Of a stretch of DNA of 64,000 nt, positions 52,488-62,466 are shown piece after piece. Position 1 is the first letter of the stretch, and every line of letters begins with the position of its first letter. The notes beneath the pieces were generated by a model that was not told the origin of the DNA, made no database searches, and worked only from the letters and a program-made list of their open reading frames with translations. The position numbers and the translations under genes were made by a program. Origin of the DNA: Baylisascaris procyonis (lineage: Eukaryota; Nematoda; Chromadorea; Rhabditida; Ascarididae); assembly GCA_037389465.1 (NCBI GenBank), contig JAZARR010000059.1, forward strand, positions 4,053,001 to 4,117,000, written 5' to 3'.

Positions 52488-53145
52488 ATGAAAGCGTTGA
52501 GTGCGGCGTTAAGCGCAGCAACGCTAAAATGCGCCATGAAAGGCGCGTTGCTGACTGAAAAGTTGACGACGAAGCATAAAGCAATGCTAGAGACATCAAA
52601 GAAGCAAATTGCATCGAAATACCACATCTGGCTGAGGGAGCGCATGTACCTCAACAAGAGCTAAGCTCGTCTAGATCGATCGTTGCAAATTCCAGCCAGT
52701 AGACACTTTTATGGGCATTGAATCCGGAGAGTTAGCTACGCTCACGCGCTTATAGTCGAACGTTTTGTGCATAGAGAAGCAGACATGAGACGATGGATAA
52801 GCGAAACAACCGAAGAAAAGAAAATCAGATGGATGCAGAAATGCACGGATGGGAAAGTGTCTTAAGGAAATTTCACAAGGAAAACGAGCACAAGAGAAGC
52901 ACATGAAAAGTGTCAAACGCGACAAGCATAGACGAGGATAACCGTGAGAGTAATTTCGGAGAGCTAGCAGAGCGGAAAGTAAGCAACGCATGCCCCCCAG
53001 CTGACGTGATCGAATAGAGGGAAGAGACGCCTAAAAGGATGTCGGTGGAAAGCGAGGCTCGTTCGAGGCTACGACTAGATAGTCGTGCAGCAGTGGGTGG
53101 TTATCGCACGCTGCCCACAGCGGCAAGCATGCACGCTTGTTGACC
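52488..53145 (+). other. Purine-rich, coding-like block
   Basis: The plus strand is purine-rich and less AT-rich than the surroundings. A 58-codon ATG frame (52488-52664) reads MKALSAALSAATLKCAMKGA and ends WLRERMYLNKS. Further on, SNATSIDEDNRESNFGELAE ends at AAA|GTAAGC (52979), and 53039-53145 gives an ATG frame SVESEARSRLRLDSRAAVGG to a TGA. These lie in different frames with no clear joining, so the block may be several exons, a 5' region with upstream frames, or non-coding. Confidence 0.3.
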
Positions 53146-55385
53146 CATGTTTGATCGTGAGTCTCCGCTCCGGCTACTACCACTACTAAACTCTACATTA
53201 CAGCGCACTCCGACCTTGGCTGCTATCCGTCACACATCCTTCCGCCCAGCGTCTAGGAGCCTTCAACTGACGTCGTTTGTGATTCTCTAACGGAATCGTA
53301 TTTGAGGCGTATACGTCGTTTACGCATTCCAAATCCTGCTATTGAGGAGCACCACCATTAGGCTGTTCATTGCTCGCTCTGCTCTGTAAGGCGGTATTTC
53401 TCATTCTTATCCTATTTTCATCGGGATTTGCATTTTTCTTGGAACATTCACGAGTAATCATAACGACACTAGCCGCGCTGAACGCATCACGTACTGCAAT
53501 TGCAGCCGGGTGCTCGTACCGGAACGTAATTTGCTGTACTGCTGATGTTCGACGTCATCAAAGAGGTCTGCCTTTATGATTCCTTCAAGACGAAAATCTT
53601 TTGTTATGTGTGCTGAAATAGGGAAAATCGATAATCGTTACCTGTTTGAAACGTTACTAAAAGCATTTGTTAATGTGTGAAGAGAGAAGGGGAGAATGGA
53701 GGTATACGCGAGGCCATTTAAGAGTCGTTCAGGAGCACTTCGCAGTGTTTCGGCATATTCCCACGGTAGTAGACTAAGCAGCGTTTTGTTTTGCTGCAAC
53801 TGGGCATTTGTTCGATACCGTGCTTATAATGGGCTCATCGACCGTAAGCAGAAAAAACAAGCAGCCGCGTTTAGGATATCCGGTTCCAAATACAGTGCAG
53901 CCCAAAATCAGCAGTAGATAGTGCCAAAATAGAGAACATTTCGGAGAGATGAGAGCCTACATCGCTTCGTATTTTTTTGCCCTGCAGCAGCCTGCCTGCC
54001 TTCCTTTTTCCTTCTTGAGTCACTGTGGCAATGATTCATTGAAGCAGTAAGATGCGAGATTGCTGTTAAATAAGCATTGCGCATTTGCAGCAAAGTACTA
54101 AAATAAAAAAAAGCAAAAATGACTGCGATAAATGCCTTTCATATATGTTAGTCGATAACAGCAAGCAGCACTCTAATGCACTTAGCGTGCTATAGCACCT
54201 TTGATCCATTCTGACCACATCCTGTAATTCGAAACGCATTATGTGTTCGAGATTAGACGGTGTAGCACCTTGTCCGTCAATTCTTGACATAGTGGTTGAA
54301 GTTAATGTAATTTACTGTGGTACTCCTAATATGCGTTCCTCTCATTTGGGCGCAGCTCAGAGCCTACCTTCTCTGCCCCTTTCCCTTCTCCTCTACCTGT
54401 GGATCTGAAAAAAAGTAAGCCGCTCGTTGAACTTTGTAAGATCTGGGTTCACATTATAAGAACTACTGAGCATTAATTGCTTGTAGCAGACTGAATTTCC
54501 TTCAGGCCGAGTCACGCTTGAAAGAATGTTCGGTACTACCAATCCAGATGCGACTTTCCACGGGTGCTTAGAAAGAGATCGTCAGGTTCATAGAAAATGC
54601 TCATCAGTGTGATATTTAGAAAGCCGCATGACGCATGGCAGGTAACGAAGAATGTCTGAAAACTCAAAAACCTCAGCCACATCCGAGCGTATGCAACCCT
54701 TCCCTTACATCGAAGGAAAAAAAGGCAATGGGCATATTACATGTGAAGCATGGATAGACATCTAAAAACGACCTTCATTTGGCCGTCAGCATGGCGAAAC
54801 CGTGGAGGGCGGAAACATAACAATGAGGGCTCTAACCTTATAGCGAACCTGAAGGACAGCAGCCAAATCCTTCCTCAACTTGGAGGACCATATTGCTTTG
54901 CCAGGCGTTGCTCTACACCCTACACAGGGATGGTCTAGTGAAGGATTACAGTTTGGATGTGTTTTCTGATAACTTCCAATCTATTATACGTAAGCTTGCC
55001 AAAGCTCATAGCGTTCGTAATTACGAGCGCCTTGGTCTGATTGCTCTCTATGGGTCCAGCTGTCATTAGGTCTAAGTTTCCATTAATTTTAGGTCTAAAA
55101 TTCTTGGCGCTTTGCTTTCTTGACATAACTTGAATGTGGATTCCTCAAAGACCAAACCCGTTTTGTGGAGGGTCATGGAGTGTAGCAATTTTTGGCAACA
55201 ACCACCTAACCCACACTAACGACTGGATTTCTTTAGAGATGCTTGAACATGTCCGTGGTTGTTTTCGTCTATTTCAGTGTATAAAAAAAAACGAATTGTT
55301 GTTGCCATCAGAAGGAAATGATTTCCAATATAACTGGCAACTGATGCGCAATTCGCCATTCCTCTGTGACTGTTGGTGATTTTAG
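53146..55385. other. No supported gene
   Basis: Includes a CRE-like TGACGTCG near 53270 and short unsupported frames on both strands; the minus-strand frame of 54066-54290 and plus frame 54750-54938 lack splice or family support. Confidence 0.5.
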
Positions 55386-55563
55386 TGTTCCATATTGCTC
55401 AGATGAAAGTCGCGCGAGCTCGAAGTTTTCGAAAATCATAGCAAACAATGGTCGTCTTCTCAGCTTTATCAATCAGTCTACATGTGAGGATATCGTGTTG
55501 GACCTGTTGCTAGACAAAGAAATATCCATATCATTGCAAAACGGTTGCCAAATTTTAGTCCAG
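55386..55563 (+). CDS. SAPS-like candidate exon A
   Basis: GATTTTAG acceptor, CAG|GTGATT donor, 59 codons open; one base in, phase 0 out. The best-looking exon of the group by composition and by similarity to the helix pair around QILLTLLE in SAPS proteins. Confidence 0.5.
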
Positions 55564-58500
55564 GTGATTGTGAAGTTATTGGTTTCAACATTGCTATACT
55601 ACTCGCTTCTAATTAATCTCGTCCCATGACCATCCTGACTGGCTTCGTGCAAAGGCCATGCTGCTACAGGTAAAATAGAATGCCATATTTCAAACCTACC
55701 ACAGCATGGAGGAACTATGTGGCATAATTATAGTCATCGTCAGTAATGTGGTGAGCATATCTATGCTCTTATAGAGGCATTACTGTAGGCATAGCGCTGT
55801 ATCTAGTAATCTCTAGCGCCTACAGCAAAGCGATACTTCCTTTCAAGAAACAAGAAAAAAACCTGGAGCGAGAACTGAACTGGTCCTCTAAAGTGCTGAC
55901 ACGGCTACCACAAACGGCGTAACAATTTACGCAAAAAATGTGAAATGAACTGATTTGTTTTGGAACATTGCTGTTCATTTTTGGAATGTTTGAATGGAGA
56001 AATTAAGAATCACCACAACATGGAGTGTTAAATGCTTCTGCGGACAAACTTGTCATTAGTGACCATTAAAATTTCAATATTCTGCATGTTTCTTCGAGAA
56101 AGCGTTCAAAAGAGACGACAGAATCGTCTGCTTTCCTTATGCGAAGTGATACTACTCCACTGTAAGCATAGTTAATTACCAGTTCGTTGAAAACGTCATT
56201 CTGCAACTTTCTAATAGCGTCTCCAAGAAGCCGTTGCCTAATCTTGTGAAAAGTTTTGCAAAAACATGATTAGTTTGGCCACTAATCTATTTTTTAAAGC
56301 ATAAACAAGTATCCGGCTAGCTTTTTCAGGCTTGGAAATTATAAATTTAATGTTTTTCCAGAGAAACCTCTTCATGGTAATATTTGCGACTTTCTTCCGG
56401 CAAAGCTGATGTGCCCTCTCTTCAGAGCATTTGAATTCCTGTTCAGAAATGCGATTCTTGCATGTTTTGAATTGAATGGCAATTCAGATGATAAGCGGCT
56501 CTGTAGCTTGCGTGATAGAGCGAACAAGTCTTAATTTCTGTCTTCACTGTATGTCTACTGTGAAAGATTTGTGAAGCGAATCAGTGTAATGAAGTGTACG
56601 CAGACTTTGTCAACGAATCTTGAACAATCAGTCATAAGAAATTATTTCATCATGTTAAGACGTATGACAGCTAAGAAAAGCACCAGGTAGCGAAGAGATT
56701 TATTACTGGTCGGGCCTTCGAAGTTTTAAAAAAAACCTTTCTGAGGCGCGCGAAGTTGTCATTGGCATGGTGCAAGTGAACTTCCTATGAGGGCTTTTAT
56801 TCATACTTTACGTGAATCACTTCTGGCATGCTTTACAGTTGGTGTATGTTTTTTGGGAATGACACGCCAAATTTATAGAATATTTTGGAAATTCACGATT
56901 GATTAGCGTGAACTGCGCACCGACTTACTAATCTTAGAGGATTGGTGTTGTGTCTGACAACTAGATGTATGTGCTGTTGAAAAGTATCATGTGCTGCACG
57001 TCAATTCTTTGCGTGATTATCCCCTTAACCTTGTCATGCCGATATATAATTGGAAGACTTTACCCACGATTTGGCTATTTATAAATGTTCGGCTCTAAGT
57101 TGACGCCAGCAGTGGTTGAAGATTCCTCAAAGGATTTCGAATGCAGTTGACTCTCTCTCACGTTCCTTTCAACATAGATGCACGGAACATTACCGCTAGG
57201 CTTTTGCAACGTAGTGCGACCGATCGTCGAGTACTGCACTCCCATCCAGTCCACATATAATGCTACGGATATTTAGCTTATCGAAAGGTACAACTGCTGT
57301 TAACGGAAATAGCATTCCCCAATAAATTTCGGGATTCTTTCCTATTCTCTTATAAGCAGAAGATCGAGATATGTGGCCTTGAGTTGGTTCGGAATATATG
57401 AATGAAATTCCTGTACACGTTCTCTTTTAGATTTGAAAGAGTCCAGTTCCGGGCATTCCACTAGACAGTACTTTCCTCACACCCCCTTCACATCTCATTT
57501 TAAGGGATAATTCTTGCAGTTGGATAGATATGTGGAGGGAATAGGTGGGGGGGGGGGGTGGGGTGGAGAGGGCGGGTGAGATGACGAAGTTTTCTTGACT
57601 CGTTCTCCTGCAAAGTTGCCAGTGCGTGGAAGTATTACCTGAGGAAATCATTGAGGCAGAAGATCTCTCAATATTCGTCCATAGTTTATTCATCAATTGG
57701 GGCCCATAAAATTTCCTAATTCACTTGCCATGACTGAGGTGTTTTCTGTGAATAAGCTGATTGCGTTGTCGTTTCATTAGTTACTATGTTTTGTCGAACT
57801 ACGCTGTATTTTGTTTACGTTTATCGATCTCCCTCTACCGTTGTCGATCTAATATCTCGCAATTTCTTTTCTTCCTGTCGGTTTACGTAATAATTATGTC
57901 TCGCTTTCTTCGCTGCACTACTGAATGCATTCACTTCCCGAATCATTCATTTATGCAACATATTATTGTTGCTTCAAGAAATAAAAAAGATAATTGCAGG
58001 TATTGGGCGAAATCAACAACAAGTTGAACGCAGTTAATGATGAGCTCAATGCGAGAATGAGCAGCGGGGCGCAAAACAGTATGTTTTTCATTTTCTTTTA
58101 GCTGCTTCTTGCTCAGTTAAGAAGGCAACATGTGAGATTACAATGATCTTATCAACTCGATCGCTGGTGGCTAAAATTTGTTGGTGGCATAAATTCCATC
58201 GCTTCAAAGTCCGATCAACGAATAGTGGATAAACAAATTTTTGTAGTAGAAGTTGCTTGGTCGCCGCAGTTCTAAATCTGTCACCTATAGCTCGTAAGGT
58301 AGAGCTTTTCGTGATATGGCGATGAACGCTACCATCGTATCCGCTATCGCGATGTGCTTAGCAGCAGTAGCTTTGAAAATATTATTACAAAGGGGTGATT
58401 ACATCGCCACTGTTGGGCAGTTCGACCGTCAGAATGCCTATGAGGAAAATCAAATTTGAAATATTGTGCCTTTCTGTTTCTTATTACATTTTCTTTTGAT

Positions 58501-61112
58501 CGGCCCTATGAAGCAGATGCTGATGCTCGTCCATATAGATCACCCAAAAGTTCTACCTGTGCATTTATCTTTCGCACACGTGGAAGTTCGTTAATCAGTA
58601 TTCTTTCTTTCACTTTTTATTAACTCATTTTCTTAGTGTTCAGTATTCAGCGACAGTAGTGCTCTTTCCACGCTAATTGTTGTAAAGTCATTGCACGGTG
58701 TACTTAGAAGTCAGAGAGTAGAAATTCCTAGATTTGTGCTGCTTCTTCCGTAAGGGAAGAGAAGGACGATGTAATGTGCTCAAAATTTTTCGAACTGCAG
58801 AATGGACTTAACTTAATCCTAGTTGTGTGCAATACATTACCGCCGGGTGGGCCCATAGCACGGCATACATTTCGGAGTTCTGCCAGCGGTCGGACAAGCG
58901 ACGTAGCTGGGCTGTCTCCCAAAAGCATCCGTCCATTCCATGTACTCTTATAATCCGTTTTCTCATTGCTGCTTTCTCCGCAATGGATGTTGACCACTGT
59001 AAACCAACGGTAGTCGTAAATGAAAATGTAACAAATTTTTGTGGTACACTAATGATATAATACGTTCCACTCTTTTCATTTGTCGCTTCCTGAATGCACA
59101 ATTTTCTTGAATGCTGACGCATTAAGAGAGTTTAATACCACCATGCGACAAAATTATGTTGTATTACGAGTGAAGGTTTGCTTCACTCTTTACACTCATA
59201 TCCGGATATCTGCCGTTCTTTGAACGATGCGATGAGATCCAGTGTAATTAAACTGCTAAGATAACTGTGCTTACAGGGATCCATAGTTCTGAATTTTAGG
59301 GATTAGAAATTAGTTTACATCACAAAGCTGTTATTGATCAACACTTCAGTAACAGTGAAAGCTCTACTAATGATGCATATGTTGGAGGCGAACAGTTTTT
59401 TTAGTGCCTTTAATGCAGTTTAAACCTGTTACGTAAGCGCATCTAGTTAATGTGCGCATACCTTCATTTATACTCAACTCGACAGCTTGCGTCGAACGAA
59501 ATTTCATCCCTTCTAGTTTCAGGGATAGCGTGATCCCTGAAAAAGCTTCAGGGATCACACTATCCTGATGACGTCATATATCCCTTAAATGAGCACTTCC
59601 AACACCTTCAGCTTAATCTGTGCAATTTTTTTTTTGGCAAATTGAACTTTATTCACATGAAAAATTGGTTACTCAATGAATAGAAAAAAAAAACTCGTTT
59701 AGATCGATAGCTGTTTTTTTGCAATTTTAACCTCATTGCTTTTGGATATTCGCATAGCTGTTCATAACGTTTCATATCTGAGTTAGTGTGAACCAAAAGC
59801 TCCCAGTTATTTAGCTCTGTGATCGTTCCTATGTGATAATGATGTAGGGGTATTTGACAAGATTTCCCATCTCTTTGTTCCGTTCTTCTTAATAGTTTTC
59901 ATCAACATTACAATGTGGATGTTCAAATATTTATGCGCTTAAACATTCACGCTAAGCAGAGCTAATTTCTTAGCATATTTTGATTTATTAGAAGCAGTGC
60001 ACGAAGAATGAAGAACCGATGCGCAGTTCAATTTACCTTCTAATCAAAGTGCCAATTAGGCTCTTTAAAGATGAATGAATTCCGAATTCAGTGCAAAAAA
60101 AAAAGATACGACCTCAGAACCATAAAGAGAGTCATCACTCGTCGTATCGAATTGCAGCCGAGTGGAATGTCAAGTTGGTTAACGCATACGTGATACGCTT
60201 CAGTTATGGCTCTGAGGAATTTTGCCTATGTTTCGCGCAGGAAATTCATGTACTATGAGACTCGAGTCTTTGCTCAATAAACAGAGCCTTTTTGTTGAAG
60301 ATGCTTGCATCCATCAAAGGATAGAAATGAGGTTACGTAGGTGAAGACTCAAGACTTTCCGATTGCTGTTGCTCTTTAGAAGTTCGAGTGCAACTACCAA
60401 CTACCAGATGATTGAACTCAGCAAACAAATAATCCACGTATAGCTGCAGTTGTATGTGCACCGTACAACCGTTGGATTTTTGGGAGAATTTAGATCTCGC
60501 CACGGCCTGTTGCGATGCACCAGCATGATATCATATATTCTGCTCTGATACCATATTCTGCGTCGCCAATCGCAAGTTAACTGATCTTGACTTGCAAACT
60601 GCCAACTACTTCTACATAAATGTGACCAACCAAGCAGCGTACTATTATTCGCCACAAGAATAAGGCAGCTCTGAATTGGCACCAACAAAATCGCAGTCTG
60701 TAGCTTCTGACAAAAGTGAGGTGTCGGACAGTCTGTCAAGAAACCGAATTTCCCGAGATCAATTTCCAGAAGGGCGCCTGAATACGCCGATCAGTTCTGT
60801 CATCTGGGATTAATAATATTCCAAGAAAGCTTGGTAGGTGTTGCCCACAGAAGAGCGAAACTTGCAGATGTGTTCAGTTTGCGTCGGCCAATATTACCGC
60901 CTGATAGAATGAGAATCGAAGAAACCCAACGCAGTAGAAAGGAAATTTGATTTCTAAGCAGGATTCTCACGTATAGTATGGAGTAGTGGACCAATGGAAA
61001 TCTTTGTGCAGTAGTCAATCAGAGCGGCGAAGCTACGGTAGAGTTATGGAAACAGCTCGAAAGGAGCATGTTCGAGAGACTTCAGCTACTAGAGTACATC
61101 TCGCAGGAGAAG
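55386..61112 (+). CDS. Possible SAPS-domain (PP6 regulatory subunit-like) gene, partial, three exons
   Basis: Exons 55386-55563, 58000-58078 and 61012-61112 have compatible phases (0 to 0, then 1 carried base to 2). The first reads GRLLSFINQSTCEDIVLDLL then LQNGCQILVQ, which resembles the LLATLEKQEIIEQLLSNIF...AIQILLTLLE segment of SAPS-domain PP6 subunits. The next two are helical: VLGEINNKLNAVNDELNARM and VELWKQLERSMFERLQLLEY. Flanking SAPS exons were not found on either side, and only about 1.2 kb remains before the sad-1 exon, so this may be a relic, a different family or a misjoined set. Known role of the family: adaptor of the PP6 phosphatase catalytic subunit. Confidence 0.35.
55564..57999 (+). 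other. Intron or intergenic stretch with one unassigned frame
   Basis: A GTTTTTCCAG acceptor near 56370 opens KPLHGNICDFLPAKLMCPLF to a TAA at 56533, but its phase does not fit the neighbouring exons. A G-tract block lies at 57544-57578. Confidence 0.4.
57544..57578 (+). repeat. G-tract block, G-quadruplex-prone
   Basis: A run of 13 G followed by GGGG, GGG and GGG tracts within 35 bases; satisfies the four-run G3+ rule for intramolecular quadruplexes on the plus strand. Confidence 0.8.
58000..58078 (+). CDS. SAPS-like candidate exon B, coiled-coil-like
   Basis: AATTGCAG acceptor and AACA|GTATGT donor frame 26 codons, GEINNKLNAVNDELNARMSS. Heptad-like hydrophobic spacing. Strong splice sites make this a likely real exon even if its gene is uncertain. 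Confidence 0.5.
59520..59567. repeat. Near-perfect inverted repeat (stem-loop)
   Basis: Arm 59520-59541 and arm 59547-59567 are reverse complements over 22/21 bases with one mismatch and one missing base; the centre is a 5-base loop containing part of AAGCTT. Each arm itself contains AGGGAT/ATCCCT, so two smaller hairpins (cruciform-like) can form instead. Confidence 0.85.
59569..59576. promoter_or_regulatory. Perfect palindromic CRE (TGACGTCA)
   Basis: The full CREB/ATF consensus lies directly after the inverted repeat, about 2.8 kb upstream of the sad-1 start codon on the same chromosome arm. Binding is inferred from sequence alone. Confidence 0.4.
60665..60813 (+). other. Ser-rich protein-like frame, possible exon or pseudogene piece
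   Basis: 49 codons to TAA: SSELAPTKSQSVASDKSEVS then DSLSRNRISRDQFPEGRLNT, SSVIWD. The same frame continues upstream through TAA and TGA stops as ANRKLTDLDLQTANYFYIN and LDFWENLDLATACCDAPA, which is what a decayed coding region would show. An internal AAAA|GTGAGG donor would make 60665-60718 phase-neutral between exons B and C. Confidence 0.3.
61012..61112 (+). CDS. SAPS-like candidate exon C, helical
   Basis: TTTGTGCAG acceptor; SGEATVELWKQLERSMFERL then QLLEYISQEK; donor AAG|GTTTAG is weak. Immediately downstream another frame reads AAAEEDEDKKKG and NFQSRAMENIISRRKS to a TAA at 61234, reachable by an alternative CTCGCAG acceptor at 61106. Confidence 0.4.
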
Positions 61113-62340
61113 GTTTAGAAGTGCGGCAGCAGAAGAAGACGAAGATAAGAAGAAAGGGTGTCGTCAAAAAGAGAACTTTCAAAGCAGAGCGATGGAAAAT
61201 ATCATCAGCCGAAGAAAGAGTTATTCCGCAGCGTAATCAGCACAACTTGACTGGCTCGCAGTGAACTTTACAAGTAGATGAGCCAGGGTGTGATAAAGAA
61301 CAATGCGTGAGGTTGCTATGTGATCGCAATATGCATGTTATTCATTAACTGCAACGAAGGGTGAAATCTTCTACACTCCATATAAACAAAAAGCATAAGG
61401 AGTTTGTGAAGCTTGAAGTCAATATTTCAAGCACCTGCGGACTTCATGAGTAATGACTCACTTCCAGGTGGAAGTAGAAGCACTGTTTCGAAATTAATTC
61501 GATCATGCTGACTTTTCCTTCAAGTTTTACCCATCAACCAGAAATTTTTGATGAAAGTATATGACTGCTGCAGATCATTAAATTGAAGGCAGTGCACATA
61601 GCAAAATTTTGTTTTGCTGGGAACGGCGTTCATGAAGAGAGAAAGTCTTTTTTTTTCAATTCAAGACGAATTTAATAAGCGCTAATTCATAAAGGTACGA
61701 GGGAAAAAGAACAGAAGAGTGCGCTGCCTAAACATAAGAGCTTCTCTATTCAATGCTTCCCTTACAGCTCGTTGTGGATCAAGCCCAAATAATCCCCAGT
61801 TCAACTGCAGAGTGGTGCTTCTATTAAGAAATAACTCATATGTCAGAAAAACGTTGGATAACTTTGCCGCTCTGAAAAATCTAATTCTATAGGCATTTCT
61901 AAGAGTTTAATAAAAAATTTTTTGACTGAAGGAATCCCCACCTAAATCAACTGTGAAGAACAATATGGACTATGAGAGAAGGTAGAAATTGCTGTAAGGT
62001 GGTTACCAAGCAAGTTAGCGATTCCTAAAGGCGATCCAACTGTGCAACTGCGATAGCGTTCTTTCGTAGGGTCGAGCAACATGCACAAAGATCACGCGAA
62101 GTTGTTATGCAGTAGTATCGGAATATACTCGCAACACACTTGAAAATGGTCGCACTACGGTTAGGGCGCACAGACTGAAACACAACGGTACGCTACCGTA
62201 AATGCCTCCCATGCCACCTCTTCATAATGCAGACATTTGCGCCACAAACAAAAAAACTTGTGTCCTCACGTATTTTGACCACGCTTTATTCCACTTTTAT
62301 ATAATCTCGAAACATATAATTCTTCATTGATGTTAGCCGT

Positions 62341-62352
62341 TTTTTTTTTCAG
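62341..62352 (+). promoter_or_regulatory. Probable spliced-leader or cis acceptor before sad-1 ATG
   Basis: A run of nine T then CAG, with only AT separating it from the ATG. A leader this short suggests trans-splicing; cis-splicing from an upstream noncoding exon is the alternative. Confidence 0.5.
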
Positions 62353-62354
62353 AT

Positions 62355-62466
62355 ATGTCTGCAGTCGGCAATGGTAATACGGCGAGCGCAGCGTTGAACT
62401 CAGCGCACCAGGCGCAATACTGCGGACCATATAAGCTAGAGAAAACGCTCGGCAAAGGTCAAACGG
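62355..62466 (+). CDS. sad-1: SAD-1/BRSK kinase, first coding exon (gene continues beyond window)
   Basis: ATG at 62355 opens MSAVGNGNTASAALNSAHQ, then QYCGPYKLEKTLGKGQTG with the last Gly split by the donor ACGG|GTACGC. This is the start of the BRSK/SAD kinase domain: GPYxLEKTLGKGQTG is specific to the family and contains the glycine loop. SAD kinases act in neuronal polarity, presynaptic organisation and, in vertebrates, downstream of LKB1. The next exon, expected to read LVKTGTHC and on to the VAIK lysine, is not found in the remaining 1.5 kb, so a long intron crosses the window edge. Start chosen because it lies two bases after a strong acceptor. Confidence 0.9.

Noticed and set aside
52671..52991. 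106-codon minus-strand frame
   Set aside because: Shadow of the purine-rich plus-strand block; pyrimidine-rich composition with Ser/Phe/Leu/Cys bias typical of antisense frames.
60401..60739. 112-codon minus-strand frame
   Set aside because: The opposite strand looks more protein-like, and this frame has no splice context or recognisable motif.
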